In this document: one piece after another, positions 1-6,518 of the stretch | Position numbering within the stretch: the first letter of the stretch is position 1 | Layout: each line of letters starts with the position of its first letter | Assembly (NCBI GenBank): GCA_944322715.1 | Contig: CALUPT010000007.1 | Span: 1-64,000, forward strand | Origin: an uncultured Bacteroidales bacterium | GTDB lineage: Bacteria > Bacteroidota > Bacteroidia > Bacteroidales > UBA932 | DNA: 64,000 nt | Direction of reading: 5' to 3' | Made by a program: the position numbers and the translations under genes | The notes under the pieces: model-generated | Databases searched by the model: none | Told to the model about the DNA's origin: nothing | The model's input: the letters and a program-made list of their open reading frames with translations, nothing else

Positions 1-95
1 TCAATTGTAAATAAGCGGTTTTATTTGCACTTGTTTAGCTCTTGTTTTCATTTTAGGGCTTCACTTTATAAATCTGGAAAATTAGAGAAGGGAAA

Positions 96-311
96 ATGAT
101 TGCCTACAGGGAAAATGCAATGAGATTGAGAGGGAAACGTAATGAAGAACTTTCTTTCCAGATAAAAAGCACATATAATAAGATAGAATTCCTCGTAAAT
201 AATATGACGGCTATAGAGTTAAGATATAAACCGATTATTTCTAACGGTATCGGTTTCTATTTATATGGTGCTCAAACAGCGGACTTTGATGATTTGGAGA
301 TAATACAGTAA
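96..311 (+). CDS. Small hypothetical protein, possibly a C-terminal gene remnant
   Basis: An open frame of 71 codons starts at ATG 96, preceded by an in-frame stop at 69. The C-terminal half (FLVNNMTAIELRY, then SNGIGFYLYG and FDDLEII) has the look of the last strands of a concanavalin-like jelly-roll domain, in which a GIGF...FDDLEI ending is common. That likeness is from memory of such folds, not a search. No signal peptide or upstream partner is visible. A good rho-independent terminator follows 34 bases later, so the frame may be expressed or may be the tail of a decayed larger gene. The surrounding DNA is A+T rich. Function unknown. Confidence 0.35.
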   Translation: MIAYRENAMRLRGKRNEELSFQIKSTYNKIEFLVNNMTAIELRYKPIISNGIGFYLYGAQTADFDDLEIIQ

Positions 312-344
312 TTTGACTATACTGCTATACTGTCATTACTTTAC

Positions 345-370
345 ATCCCCTCTATGTGAGGGGATTTTTT
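345..370 (+). terminator. Rho-independent terminator
   Basis: ATCCCCTC and GAGGGGAT form a perfect 8-bp stem around a 5-nt loop, followed by six T residues. It lies just downstream of the small frame ending at 311. Confidence 0.65.
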
Positions 371-610
371 ATGTTATTATATATCATCATATTATCGACG
401 CTGTAATTTTGTGAGGGGTATATAAAATGAAAAATCGGGAAAATATAGCGCAGGTTGGAGAATGAGAAAATAAGACTAATACAACTAATTGATTTACAAT
501 TATATTACTTTAAGTTTAACCCAGTATCTGCTGGCGTGAATATGTTAGCAAACCTGTTAGCAAAATAATGAAGAAAGATTACGGATGTTCATAACTCGTT
601 GATTATCACC
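371..610. other. A+T-rich stretch without a recognisable gene
   Basis: No convincing coding frame is present. GTTAGCAAA occurs twice near 544-565. A 13-bp sequence, TTTAAGTTTAACC, at 509-521 recurs at 1130-1142 on the far side of the tRNA, which could mark element ends or be chance. The base composition differs clearly from DNA beyond 3060. Confidence 0.4.
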
Positions 611-615
611 GCGCG

Positions 616-690
616 AAGCGCATAGCTCAGTTGGTAGAGCATCAGCTTCCCAAGCTGAGGGTCGCGAGTTCGAATCTCGTTTTCCGCTCA
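616..690 (+). tRNA. tRNA-Gly(CCC) with a damaged 5' acceptor strand
   Basis: The D arm (GCTC/GAGC), the anticodon arm (TCAGC, loop TTCCCAA, GCTGA; anticodon CCC) and the T arm (GCGAG, TTCGAAT, CTCGT) are all intact. The 3' acceptor strand TTTCCGC at 681-687 calls for GCGGAAA on the 5' side. The sequence before the invariant TA at 623-624 is instead GCGCA, preceded by GCGCGAA, so only GCG and one A can pair. The gene is therefore probably non-functional, or it has been altered by a nearby insertion. Recognition as glycine-CCC is secure; functionality is not. Confidence 0.7.
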
Positions 691-694
691 TTCA
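673..694 (+). repeat. tRNA 3'-end direct repeat, copy 1 (att-like)
   Basis: This 22-nt segment covers the T-arm 3' strand, the acceptor 3' strand and the following TCATTCA. It is repeated exactly at 826-847. A duplicated tRNA 3' end is the usual footprint of a tyrosine-recombinase element that integrated in a tRNA gene. Confidence 0.6.
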
Positions 695-776
695 GGTCGC
701 TGCATCCTTCGGATGCGGCGACTGTTTGTTTATTAAACAAACAGCACATGAGCGAAGCTCATCGGCGACCTGAATG
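689..776. other. Multi-hairpin structured module
   Basis: The 12-nt arms CATTCAGGTCGC (689-700) and GCGACCTGAATG (765-776) are perfect complements. They enclose three further hairpins: GCATCC-TTC-GGATGC (702-716), an 11-bp stem CTGTTTGTTTA with its complement around one T (722-744), and ATGAGC-GAA-GCTCAT (748-762). GTCGC at 696-700 can alternatively pair with GCGAC at 718-722. Together they can fold as a four-way junction, in DNA or RNA. It lies between the two copies of the tRNA 3' end. I do not recognise it as a named family. Confidence 0.6.
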
Positions 777-825
777 AAAGTGCCTCCCCGGCGAGGGGTA
801 TGGAGATGTCGGAGCACAGCGACGA

Positions 826-847
826 AATCTCGTTTTCCGCTCATTCA
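826..847 (+). repeat. tRNA 3'-end direct repeat, copy 2 (att-like)
   Basis: This is an exact 22-nt copy of 673-694, offset by 153 bp. The bases just before it (GCGACGA) also resemble the start of the T arm but no longer form it. There is no tRNA body here, only the 3' end, which fits an attachment-site duplicate. Confidence 0.6.
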
Positions 848-852
848 TTATC

Positions 853-895
853 AAGCAGTTACAGAGATGTGACTGCTTTTCTTTTTGTCTTTTAC
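853..895 (+). terminator. Probable terminator after the tRNA region
   Basis: AAGCAGT (853-859) and ACTGCTT (872-878) form a 7-bp stem, with an extra AC/GT pair inside. A T-rich run interrupted by single C and G residues follows to about 895. Confidence 0.55.
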
Positions 896-988
896 AAGCC
901 AGTTTAATCCATGTTTAAGACACTTCCGGTAATGATTTTGTTTTATTATACTAATGTTATAATTTGTGATATTAAATATGACACATGT

Positions 989-1150
989 ATGGAGACAATA
1001 GCATTGGACAGGAAACAGACGGCTTTCAGGCTAAGGAAAGACCTGCTTGAAAGGCTGAAAATAGAGGCAGGAAAAAAGAACAGAAGCCTCAATAATAGAA
1101 ATCGTAGCTTCAGGCAAATTCAAGAAAGATTTAAGTTTAACCAAACATAG
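989..1150 (+). pseudogene. Truncated ribbon-helix-helix / Arc-like protein
   Basis: From the ATG at 989 the frame reads METIALDRKQTAFRLRKDLL and then a lysine-rich helix ending in SLNN. This is the typical start of small Bacteroidales ribbon-helix-helix proteins often found in mobile elements and toxin-antitoxin loci. After SLNN the expected second helix is replaced by an unrelated, basic, low-complexity tail to the stop at 1150. This suggests a frameshift or truncation. An upstream in-frame ATG at 911 would add 26 atypical hydrophobic residues and is less likely to be the start. Confidence 0.5.
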
Positions 1151-1271
1151 TTTGCATAGGATGTAAACCAGTGTGTAAACTGAGGATTAGACGGGCAACA
1201 GACAGGTAAAAAGAACTGTTTGAGAGATATCTGGACGTGTGTATAAATAATTGATTATAAACAACCGGGAG

Positions 1272-1286
1272 CATGAGCGAAGCTCA
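1272..1286. repeat. 15-nt hairpin repeat shared with the tRNA-proximal module
   Basis: CATGAGCGAAGCTCA is identical to 747-761. The core is a TGAGC-GAA-GCTCA hairpin. A related GCGC-GAA-GCGC hairpin sits at 611-621, where the tRNA 5' acceptor strand should begin. Confidence 0.5.
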
Positions 1287-1305
1287 ATGGAGACAGCGGA
1301 TAATT

Positions 1306-2304
1306 TCAAATCCTCAGCATTTTTCTCCTGTAGTTTGTCGATTCCCGGTATTCTTTTTTCAGACTGTCAGACAGAAAAGACCGGTCTATAAGACTGTCGG
1401 CCATCGGACTGTCTTGCGCAAAACGGATTATTTCACGCCTTGCCAGAGTTTCAGGAATTCCGATACGTCTTCCGAACTCCATAAATTCCGTCCAGCCTAC
1501 TGAATGTATATCGTCCGAATACATTCCTTCCCGGAACAAGCCTTTATCAAGTGCGAAAATTTTCGGCTCCAGCAAATGAAGCGAGGTGTTTATCAAGTCA
1601 TAAGAAGGCGAAAGCCGGTATTCATCACCTCTATTGATCAGAGAAAAATTCTTCAGGTGTGCATCATCATTCAAAGAAATAAAATTGAATAAAATCAATC
1701 TGAAAAAACGAAGAATATCAATTCGGCTCGCCTTTACACAACGACTTATGACCTCGGCGCATTCCTCATAACTTCCATTGCAGTATTTGTAGTCACTGCC
1801 ACCGTTTGCCTTGGTATATCCCATAATGGAAGCGAAATCCTCCTGCTGATATTTCCCGCCAGAATGCACGTCAAAACGACGTATAAGATAAGCTGCTTCA
1901 TCGTCCGAAAAGAAGCAAAGACCATTTGCTCCAGTTTCTATCTTATACACCTGCGAAGCAATCTGCATTGTCAAATGTTCGTTAGCGGCACAATATTCCT
2001 TGTTTATCAACTGGTAGCCGTTCGGACGAGGTTTCAGTATGTAGTTTCCCTGCTCTCCTTGTCCGGTATATCGCAGAGACAAGCTTTCGCCTACTACAAC
2101 AGAAAATTTAGGTTGCGCTCCGGATAAGGATATGCGGCCCGCATTCATTACTGCTTCCTTTGCTTCTCTGCTGTCTGTTTCAGGACTTGGAATGTCCATA
2201 TAATGAGAAACTGCTGCTCCGTCAAACAGAGCCTTTCGTGCTGCCGGTGAATATGTATCATATCCTTCTGCCAATGTGGAAGGACAAACTTTAAGGTCAA
2301 TCAT
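1306..2304 (-). CDS. hipT: HipT-type serine/threonine kinase toxin (HipA C-terminal domain)
   Basis: The 332-residue protein matches the kinase part of HipA but lacks HipA's first N-terminal subdomain, which is encoded separately just upstream. A Gly-rich loop with the S-x-S pattern seen in HipT proteins is present (S59 and S61 in ISLSGAQPK). So are an ATP-binding lysine (K91 in YILKPRP), a catalytic-loop aspartate (D214 in DAHLKNF) and a DFG-like aspartate (D236 in SYDL). In HipT, the loop serines are autophosphorylation sites. Known HipA-family kinases phosphorylate aminoacyl-tRNA synthetases (HipA: GltX; E. coli O127 HipT: TrpS). The target here is unknown. It overlaps hipS by 4 bp (ATGA), so the two genes are translationally coupled. 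Confidence 0.85.
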   Translation of the reverse strand: MIDLKVCPSTLAEGYDTYSPAARKALFDGAAVSHYMDIPSPETDSREAKEAVMNAGRISLSGAQPKFSVVVGESLSLRYTGQGEQGNYILKPRPNGYQLINKEYCAANEHLTMQIASQVYKIETGANGLCFFSDDEAAYLIRRFDVHSGGKYQQEDFASIMGYTKANGGSDYKYCNGSYEECAEVISRCVKASRIDILRFFRLILFNFISLNDDAHLKNFSLINRGDEYRLSPSYDLINTSLHLLEPKIFALDKGLFREGMYSDDIHSVGWTEFMEFGRRIGIPETLARREIIRFAQDSPMADSLIDRSFLSDSLKKEYRESTNYRRKMLRI

Positions 2305-2627
2305 TTCGAAACCGGTTTTATAGTCACTGCACCTATCGTGTCTGTATGGGCCGTGGCAAGCAGGATTCCGAAATCATCATCCGGAGAAATGTGCAGAAGT
2401 TGTGACTGAATCCTACGATTTTCACCCTCCGAGAGCATATTGAAAAAATAGGGGAACAGATTCTTCGAATAATATGGCTCTTTACGCAGGGGCATTGTCA
2501 AACTGACCGGAGGATTGTTGTCATCCAGAAGATAAGTCCGGTCATAAGCAAACTCATATTCCATATCGTCGAGTTCTGTCAGTTCTCCGGCTCTGATACC
2601 GTTTATATATACTTCACATTTTCTCAT
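2301..2627 (-). CDS. hipS: HipS-type small antitoxin (HipA N-terminal subdomain 1)
   Basis: The 108-residue protein is equivalent to the first N-terminal subdomain of HipA (couple_hipA type). It begins MRKCEVYINGIRAGEL and carries the typical PVSLTMPLRKEPY and LFPYFFNMLSEGENR segments. In the HipBST system of E. coli O127, HipS rather than HipB is the protein that neutralises the HipT kinase. The same role is inferred here from the split architecture. hipB lies 4 bp upstream and hipT overlaps at the ATGA. The frame is intact and ends naturally with KPVSK, so this is a genuine split gene, not a frameshifted hipA. Confidence 0.82.
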   Translation of the reverse strand: MRKCEVYINGIRAGELTELDDMEYEFAYDRTYLLDDNNPPVSLTMPLRKEPYYSKNLFPYFFNMLSEGENRRIQSQLLHISPDDDFGILLATAHTDTIGAVTIKPVSK

Positions 2628-2631
2628 ACAT

Positions 2632-2835
2632 TCACTGCTTCAATCTGATTTCCATCTGCAATCCCAAGGTATCGGCTACGGCCATCAGTGTTTCTATTTT
2701 AGGATTGCCTTGTCCTCTTTCAATGGCTACCAGTGTATTGATACCTATTCCTGCCAATTCGGAAAGTTCGAACTGGTTTATACCAAGGCTTTGCCTGCGA
2801 CTTTTGATAGTCTCTCCTATTTCTCTTACATTCAC
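2632..2835 (-). CDS. hipB: HipB-type Xre-family DNA-binding protein
   Basis: The 67-residue protein is a single helix-turn-helix of the Xre/Cro family: INQFELSELAGIGINTLVAIERGQGNPKIETLMAVADTL is interrupted by no other domain. The start is GTG at 2833-2835; the nearby ATG is out of frame and followed by a stop. It is the first gene of the hipB-hipS-hipT operon, spaced 4 bp from hipS. Family knowledge makes it the autorepressor of the operon. Two palindromes of the same design, one over the start codon and one over the promoter, are its likely sites. Confidence 0.85.
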   Translation of the reverse strand: MNVREIGETIKSRRQSLGINQFELSELAGIGINTLVAIERGQGNPKIETLMAVADTLGLQMEIRLKQ

Positions 2836-2847
2836 AATATAGTGTGA
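2832..2847. promoter_or_regulatory. HipB operator candidate O1 (TCACA-N6-TGTGA)
   Basis: TCACA-ATATAG-TGTGA overlaps the GTG start of hipB. It has the same arms and 6-nt spacer as the centre of the palindrome at 2884-2917, 61 bp away centre to centre. Confidence 0.6.
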
Positions 2848-2855
2848 TTTTCTTT

Positions 2856-2863
2856 CAAAAATA
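2856..2863 (-). promoter_or_regulatory. hipBST promoter -7 box
   Basis: Read on the - strand the sequence is TATTTTTG, matching Bacteroides TAnnTTTG. A TTG lies 20 bp upstream, inside the O2 palindrome. The box sits between the two candidate HipB operators, about 20 bp before the start codon. Confidence 0.5.
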
Positions 2864-2883
2864 TGACTTATTGATTAAAAAAA

Positions 2884-2917
2884 CAACAAAAATCACAATC
2901 GATTGTGATTTTTGTTG
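2884..2917. promoter_or_regulatory. HipB operator candidate O2 (34-bp perfect palindrome)
   Basis: The 17-nt arms at 2884-2900 and 2901-2917 are exact reverse complements centred on ATCGAT. The core is TCACA-ATCGAT-TGTGA, matching O1 in arms and spacing. It covers the presumed -33 region of the hipBST promoter. Confidence 0.65.
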
Positions 2918-3256
2918 CTGTAAACAAGTCATAACAGCCAGTCTCCAAACTTCCTTCTCAGAACAAGACAAAGTTAGAGAAAATATCCGAAAGGCAAAAG
3001 AATCTTATAAATCATTAAAACCCAATCAAAACCCAATCAAAACCCAATCAAAACAGTTATTTGGCATACTGTCATGGAACTATGGCATACGTACGGCCGC
3101 CGGTGATGGTACGGTGTCTATGCACACTGACGGACTGTATGCAGGGGATGGGCCCCGTGTACGGGTGGAGGCCTGCCGGTGGCGGGATTTCGGGAATTGC
3201 AGGATTTGTAAGAAAACTTGCAAGAAAAGTGGAATGTCCGCAGGTGGTTATAGGTC
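2918..3256. other. Intergenic region between hipBST and the PUL
   Basis: The first part to about 3055 is A+T rich and contains the tandem repeat at 3017-3049. From about 3060 the composition shifts to the G+C level of the rest of the window, so the edge of the accessory patch may lie here. Several short open frames cross this stretch on both strands. None shows conserved residues, a plausible start or a family I recognise. Confidence 0.4.
3017..3049. repeat. Tandem repeat, 3 x 11 bp
   Basis: AAAACCCAATC occurs three times in perfect tandem, followed by a partial AAAAC. It lies at the end of the A+T-rich patch, between the hipBST operator and the PUL. Confidence 0.8.
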
Positions 3257-3264
3257 TAATTTTG
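3257..3264 (+). promoter_or_regulatory. Candidate PUL promoter -7 box
   Basis: TAATTTTG fits TAnnTTTG and lies 94 bp before the SusC start. No clean TTTG is found 19 bp upstream, so activation (for example by the HTCS encoded at 13234-17187) would be expected. Confidence 0.35.
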
Positions 3265-3358
3265 TAGACGGAAATCCCGGATGGAACAGGCTGATGCGGC
3301 AAGCCGGCCTGTCCTGACGGGCTGAAACTATAACTACCAACCAATTTAACCACTTTTT

Positions 3359-6300
3359 ATGAATATCAAAAGTTCTTTGATTTCAGCAATGCTGGTCTGC
3401 GGGATGATATTCCTTCAGGCCGGGCTTTTTGCTGTCCCTTCGAGTGGGAATGGCTACAGCCAGGCGGATGATGACAATGGAAGGGTTGTCACCGGAAAGG
3501 TCATCAGCGCCGTGGACAACGAGCCTGTCCCCGGCGCCTTTGTGGTGGAAAAGGGAACGGACAACGGAGTGATGACACTCGATGACGGAAGCTATTCCAT
3601 CAGGGTGAAAGGTACCAATGCCCAGCTTGAGATTTCCTGCGTGGGATTCAAGACCGGTACATACGAGATCGGCAAGCTCGGTATCGTGGATGTCGCCCTT
3701 GAATCCGACAGCGAACTTGACGAGGCGATTGTCGTAGGTATGGGTACCCAGAAGAAGGTATCCGTCATCGGTGCCGTTTCATCTATCCAGGGAGGAGCCC
3801 TCAGGTCTTCTTCATCCAATCTTACTTCCAACATTGCCGGTAAGCTGGCCGGAGTGATATCCATGACGAATTCCGGTGATCCGGGTGCCGCCTCTGAATT
3901 CTATATCAGAGGTATCAACACCTTCGGAGGAGTATCCACGCCTCTCATCCTTCTGGATGACGTGGAGATTTCCGCAAATGACCTCAACCGTATCCCGCCT
4001 GAGTCCATCAAGAGTTTCACCGTGCTCAAGGATGCTTCGGCAACGGCCATCTATGGTGTCCGCGGTGCGAACGGTGTCATGATCGTGACCACCAAGAACG
4101 GTTCCGAGAACATGCGTACCCAGGTCAACGCGACTGTGGAGACAATGCTTACCCAGCCGGTGAATATGGTGGACTTCGTGGACGGACCTGCCTGGATGGA
4201 ACTTTACAATGAGGCGTATATGGCCAGGGGGGGCCAGGCTCCGGTCTATTCTCAGGAGGATATAGAGTATACACGGAGCGGACTGTATCCGTATGTATAT
4301 CCTAATGTAGACTGGAAAAAGCTTCTTTTCCGTGACTTCAACTTCAATCAGAGGGCCAATATCAATGTCCAGGGAGGAGGTAACAAGGCCACTTATTATA
4401 TGTCCTTGAACTTCAACCATGACACAGGTATAGCCAAGGCTCCGACCGACTATGTATTCAACAACAACCTCCAGCAGTATGTGTTCAATTTCCAGAACAA
4501 CATAACCTACAAGCTGACGAATACCACCAAGCTCGACCTCAGGCTCAATGCACAGATAGTGCAGAAGCAGGGAATGAGCGAGAGTACTGCCAGTCTTTTC
4601 GACTATATGCTCAACGCCAACCCTGTGATGTTCCCGGCGACTTTCCCGGCCCAGCAGGGTGATGAATATATCAGGTTCGGCAGCGTCGAGGTCCAGGGCG
4701 GCGGCATCCGCACGAACCCGTATGCGGCGATGCTGGATGACCACGGTGTCACCAAGGAGAACAAGCTCAATGTGGTGCTGAAGATAGATCAGGATCTGAG
4801 CATGATTACCAAAGGGCTTTCAGTCAATGCGATGGTAAACTGGAACAACTGGTCGTGGTCGCAGTTCAAACAGTCTATCACTCCTTATTATTTCCAGCTT
4901 GACCGTTCCGGGTGGAGTCCGGATACACCGGATATGTTCACCCAGGTGCCTATAGGAACTGCTGGAAACAAGTTCATAACGGAAACCTATTCCGAGCCGC
5001 AGTCAAGCCAGACTTTCTATTTCGATGCGAGACTCAATTACAACCGTTCTTTCGGAAAGCACAATGTGGGCGCCCTGCTGATGTACCTTATGAGGGACTA
5101 TATGCCTAACAGGGCTCTGTCGCAGAGGAACCAGGGACTTTCTGGCCGTGTGACATACGACTATGCTGAACGGTATTTCGTGGAACTCAACTTCGGTTAT
5201 AACGGTACGGAAAGACTTGCCAAGGGAAGCCGTTTCGAGTTCTTCCCATCAGCATCCATAGGCTGGGTGCCGAGCAACGAGAAGTTCTGGGAGCCGGCGA
5301 AGGATGTCATCGACTATCTCAAGCTCCGTGCCTCATACGGTATTGTCGGTAGCGACGGTTTCGACTGCTACAACCATTTCGTCTATTTCGATTCAGTATC
5401 ACTCAACGGCGGCGGTACCGCTTTCTTCGGTCCTTCGACGGACAATGCGACCCAGTATCATTCGCATTCCATCGGTGCATACAAGGTGGACAATGCTACC
5501 TGGGAGAGGTCCCACAAGCTCGATATCGGTATGGACTTCACCCTTTTCAGCCAGCTGGATGTGACGGTTGACTGGTTCTACGACAAAAGGGACAGGATAA
5601 TGATGAGGCGTGGTTCCTGGCCGTATGTGTCAGGTTACTGGAACGCCGTGCCATGGGGTCAGGTCGGAGAGGCTTCCTCGAGAGGTATAGAGTTCAGCCT
5701 CAACTGGGCGAAGAATTTCGGCAGGGACTGGAGACTTGAGGCAAGGGCCAATTTCACCTACACCAAGAACCAGTACGATTACTATGACGAGCCTCAGTAT
5801 TCGCAGCCGTGGACTTCAAGGGTAGGCAGACCTCTCGACAACTATTATATGTGGGGATATGTGGCTGACGGACTTTTCGTCGACCAGGCTGACATAGACA
5901 ACCATGCGGAGCAGCAGCTCGGAAGCACCGTGAGACCGGGTGACGTGAAGTACCGTGACATCAACGGTGACGGAGTCATTACGACCGATGACCAGATACA
6001 GATCTCTCCTTACGGAAGACTTCCTCGTATCCAGTACGGTTTCGGTTTCAATGTGATGTGGAAGAAATGGGATCTCGGAGTGTTCTTCAACGGCTCGGCC
6101 ATGAGGACGATCGCCATCAGCGGACTTGTGCCGTTCGGATCGAATGCGTGCAACGTAATAGACTATATAGCAGAGAACCGCTGGTCTGAGATGGATCCGG
6201 ATCCGAATGCTTCATACCCGAGGCTCGGTGTCAATGCCGGAGATGTCCGCAACAACTTCGAGTCCAGCACCTACTGGCTCAGGGACGGCAGCTTCCTCCG

Positions 6301-6466
6301 TTTCAAGACTCTGGAGATAGGATATTCCTTCAAGATTGCGAGGGTATATCTCAACGGTGACAACCTTGCCGTGTTCAGTCCGTTCAAGCTCTGGGATCCG
6401 GAGCTCAACTGGAACGCCTATCCTTTCTCGAGGACATTCACTCTCGGTGTACAGTTCAGGTTCTGA
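3359..6466 (+). CDS. SusC/RagA-family TonB-dependent outer-membrane transporter
   Basis: The 1035-residue protein is of normal length for SusC. It has an N-terminal signal, then a carboxypeptidase-D-like regulatory domain at about residues 43-125 (VVTGKVISAVDNEPVPGAFV). A plug follows at about 130-245, with the conserved run FYIRGINTFGG...PLILLDDVEI and VLKDASATAIYG...GANGVMIVTTK. The rest is a long barrel ending in the aromatic strand FTLGVQFRF. With the SusD partner 52 bp downstream it forms the outer-membrane import pair for oligosaccharides released at the cell surface, powered by TonB. It is the first gene of the PUL operon. Substrate specificity cannot be read from the sequence. Confidence 0.95.
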   Translation: MNIKSSLISAMLVCGMIFLQAGLFAVPSSGNGYSQADDDNGRVVTGKVISAVDNEPVPGAFVVEKGTDNGVMTLDDGSYSIRVKGTNAQLEISCVGFKTGTYEIGKLGIVDVALESDSELDEAIVVGMGTQKKVSVIGAVSSIQGGALRSSSSNLTSNIAGKLAGVISMTNSGDPGAASEFYIRGINTFGGVSTPLILLDDVEISANDLNRIPPESIKSFTVLKDASATAIYGVRGANGVMIVTTKNGSENMRTQVNATVETMLTQPVNMVDFVDGPAWMELYNEAYMARGGQAPVYSQEDIEYTRSGLYPYVYPNVDWKKLLFRDFNFNQRANINVQGGGNKATYYMSLNFNHDTGIAKAPTDYVFNNNLQQYVFNFQNNITYKLTNTTKLDLRLNAQIVQKQGMSESTASLFDYMLNANPVMFPATFPAQQGDEYIRFGSVEVQGGGIRTNPYAAMLDDHGVTKENKLNVVLKIDQDLSMITKGLSVNAMVNWNNWSWSQFKQSITPYYFQLDRSGWSPDTPDMFTQVPIGTAGNKFITETYSEPQSSQTFYFDARLNYNRSFGKHNVGALLMYLMRDYMPNRALSQRNQGLSGRVTYDYAERYFVELNFGYNGTERLAKGSRFEFFPSASIGWVPSNEKFWEPAKDVIDYLKLRASYGIVGSDGFDCYNHFVYFDSVSLNGGGTAFFGPSTDNATQYHSHSIGAYKVDNATWERSHKLDIGMDFTLFSQLDVTVDWFYDKRDRIMMRRGSWPYVSGYWNAVPWGQVGEASSRGIEFSLNWAKNFGRDWRLEARANFTYTKNQYDYYDEPQYSQPWTSRVGRPLDNYYMWGYVADGLFVDQADIDNHAEQQLGSTVRPGDVKYRDINGDGVITTDDQIQISPYGRLPRIQYGFGFNVMWKKWDLGVFFNGSAMRTIAISGLVPFGSNACNVIDYIAENRWSEMDPDPNASYPRLGVNAGDVRNNFESSTYWLRDGSFLRFKTLEIGYSFKIARVYLNGDNLAVFSPFKLWDPELNWNAYPFSRTFTLGVQFRF

Positions 6467-6518
6467 CACGGTTGATGAGGCTGACTATCTAATTTGCATT
6501 TGAAAAATGATTGTTACA

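Noticed and set aside
1306..2627. hipS and hipT as a frameshifted hipA
   Set aside because: Both genes have intact ends, a clean ATGA overlap and match the known HipBST split. No frameshift remnant is seen.
3017..3049. 11-bp repeats as possible plasmid iterons
   Set aside because: Only three copies, no replication initiator gene and a chromosomal context.
2844..3317. 157-codon frame between hipBST and the PUL
   Set aside because: It crosses the operator palindrome and the tandem repeat, has no recognisable domain and straddles the composition shift.
3812..4744. Long open frame antisense to susC
   Set aside because: It is entirely within susC, lacks any family motif and is a by-product of codon bias in high-G+C coding DNA. 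The same applies to other long antisense frames in the window.
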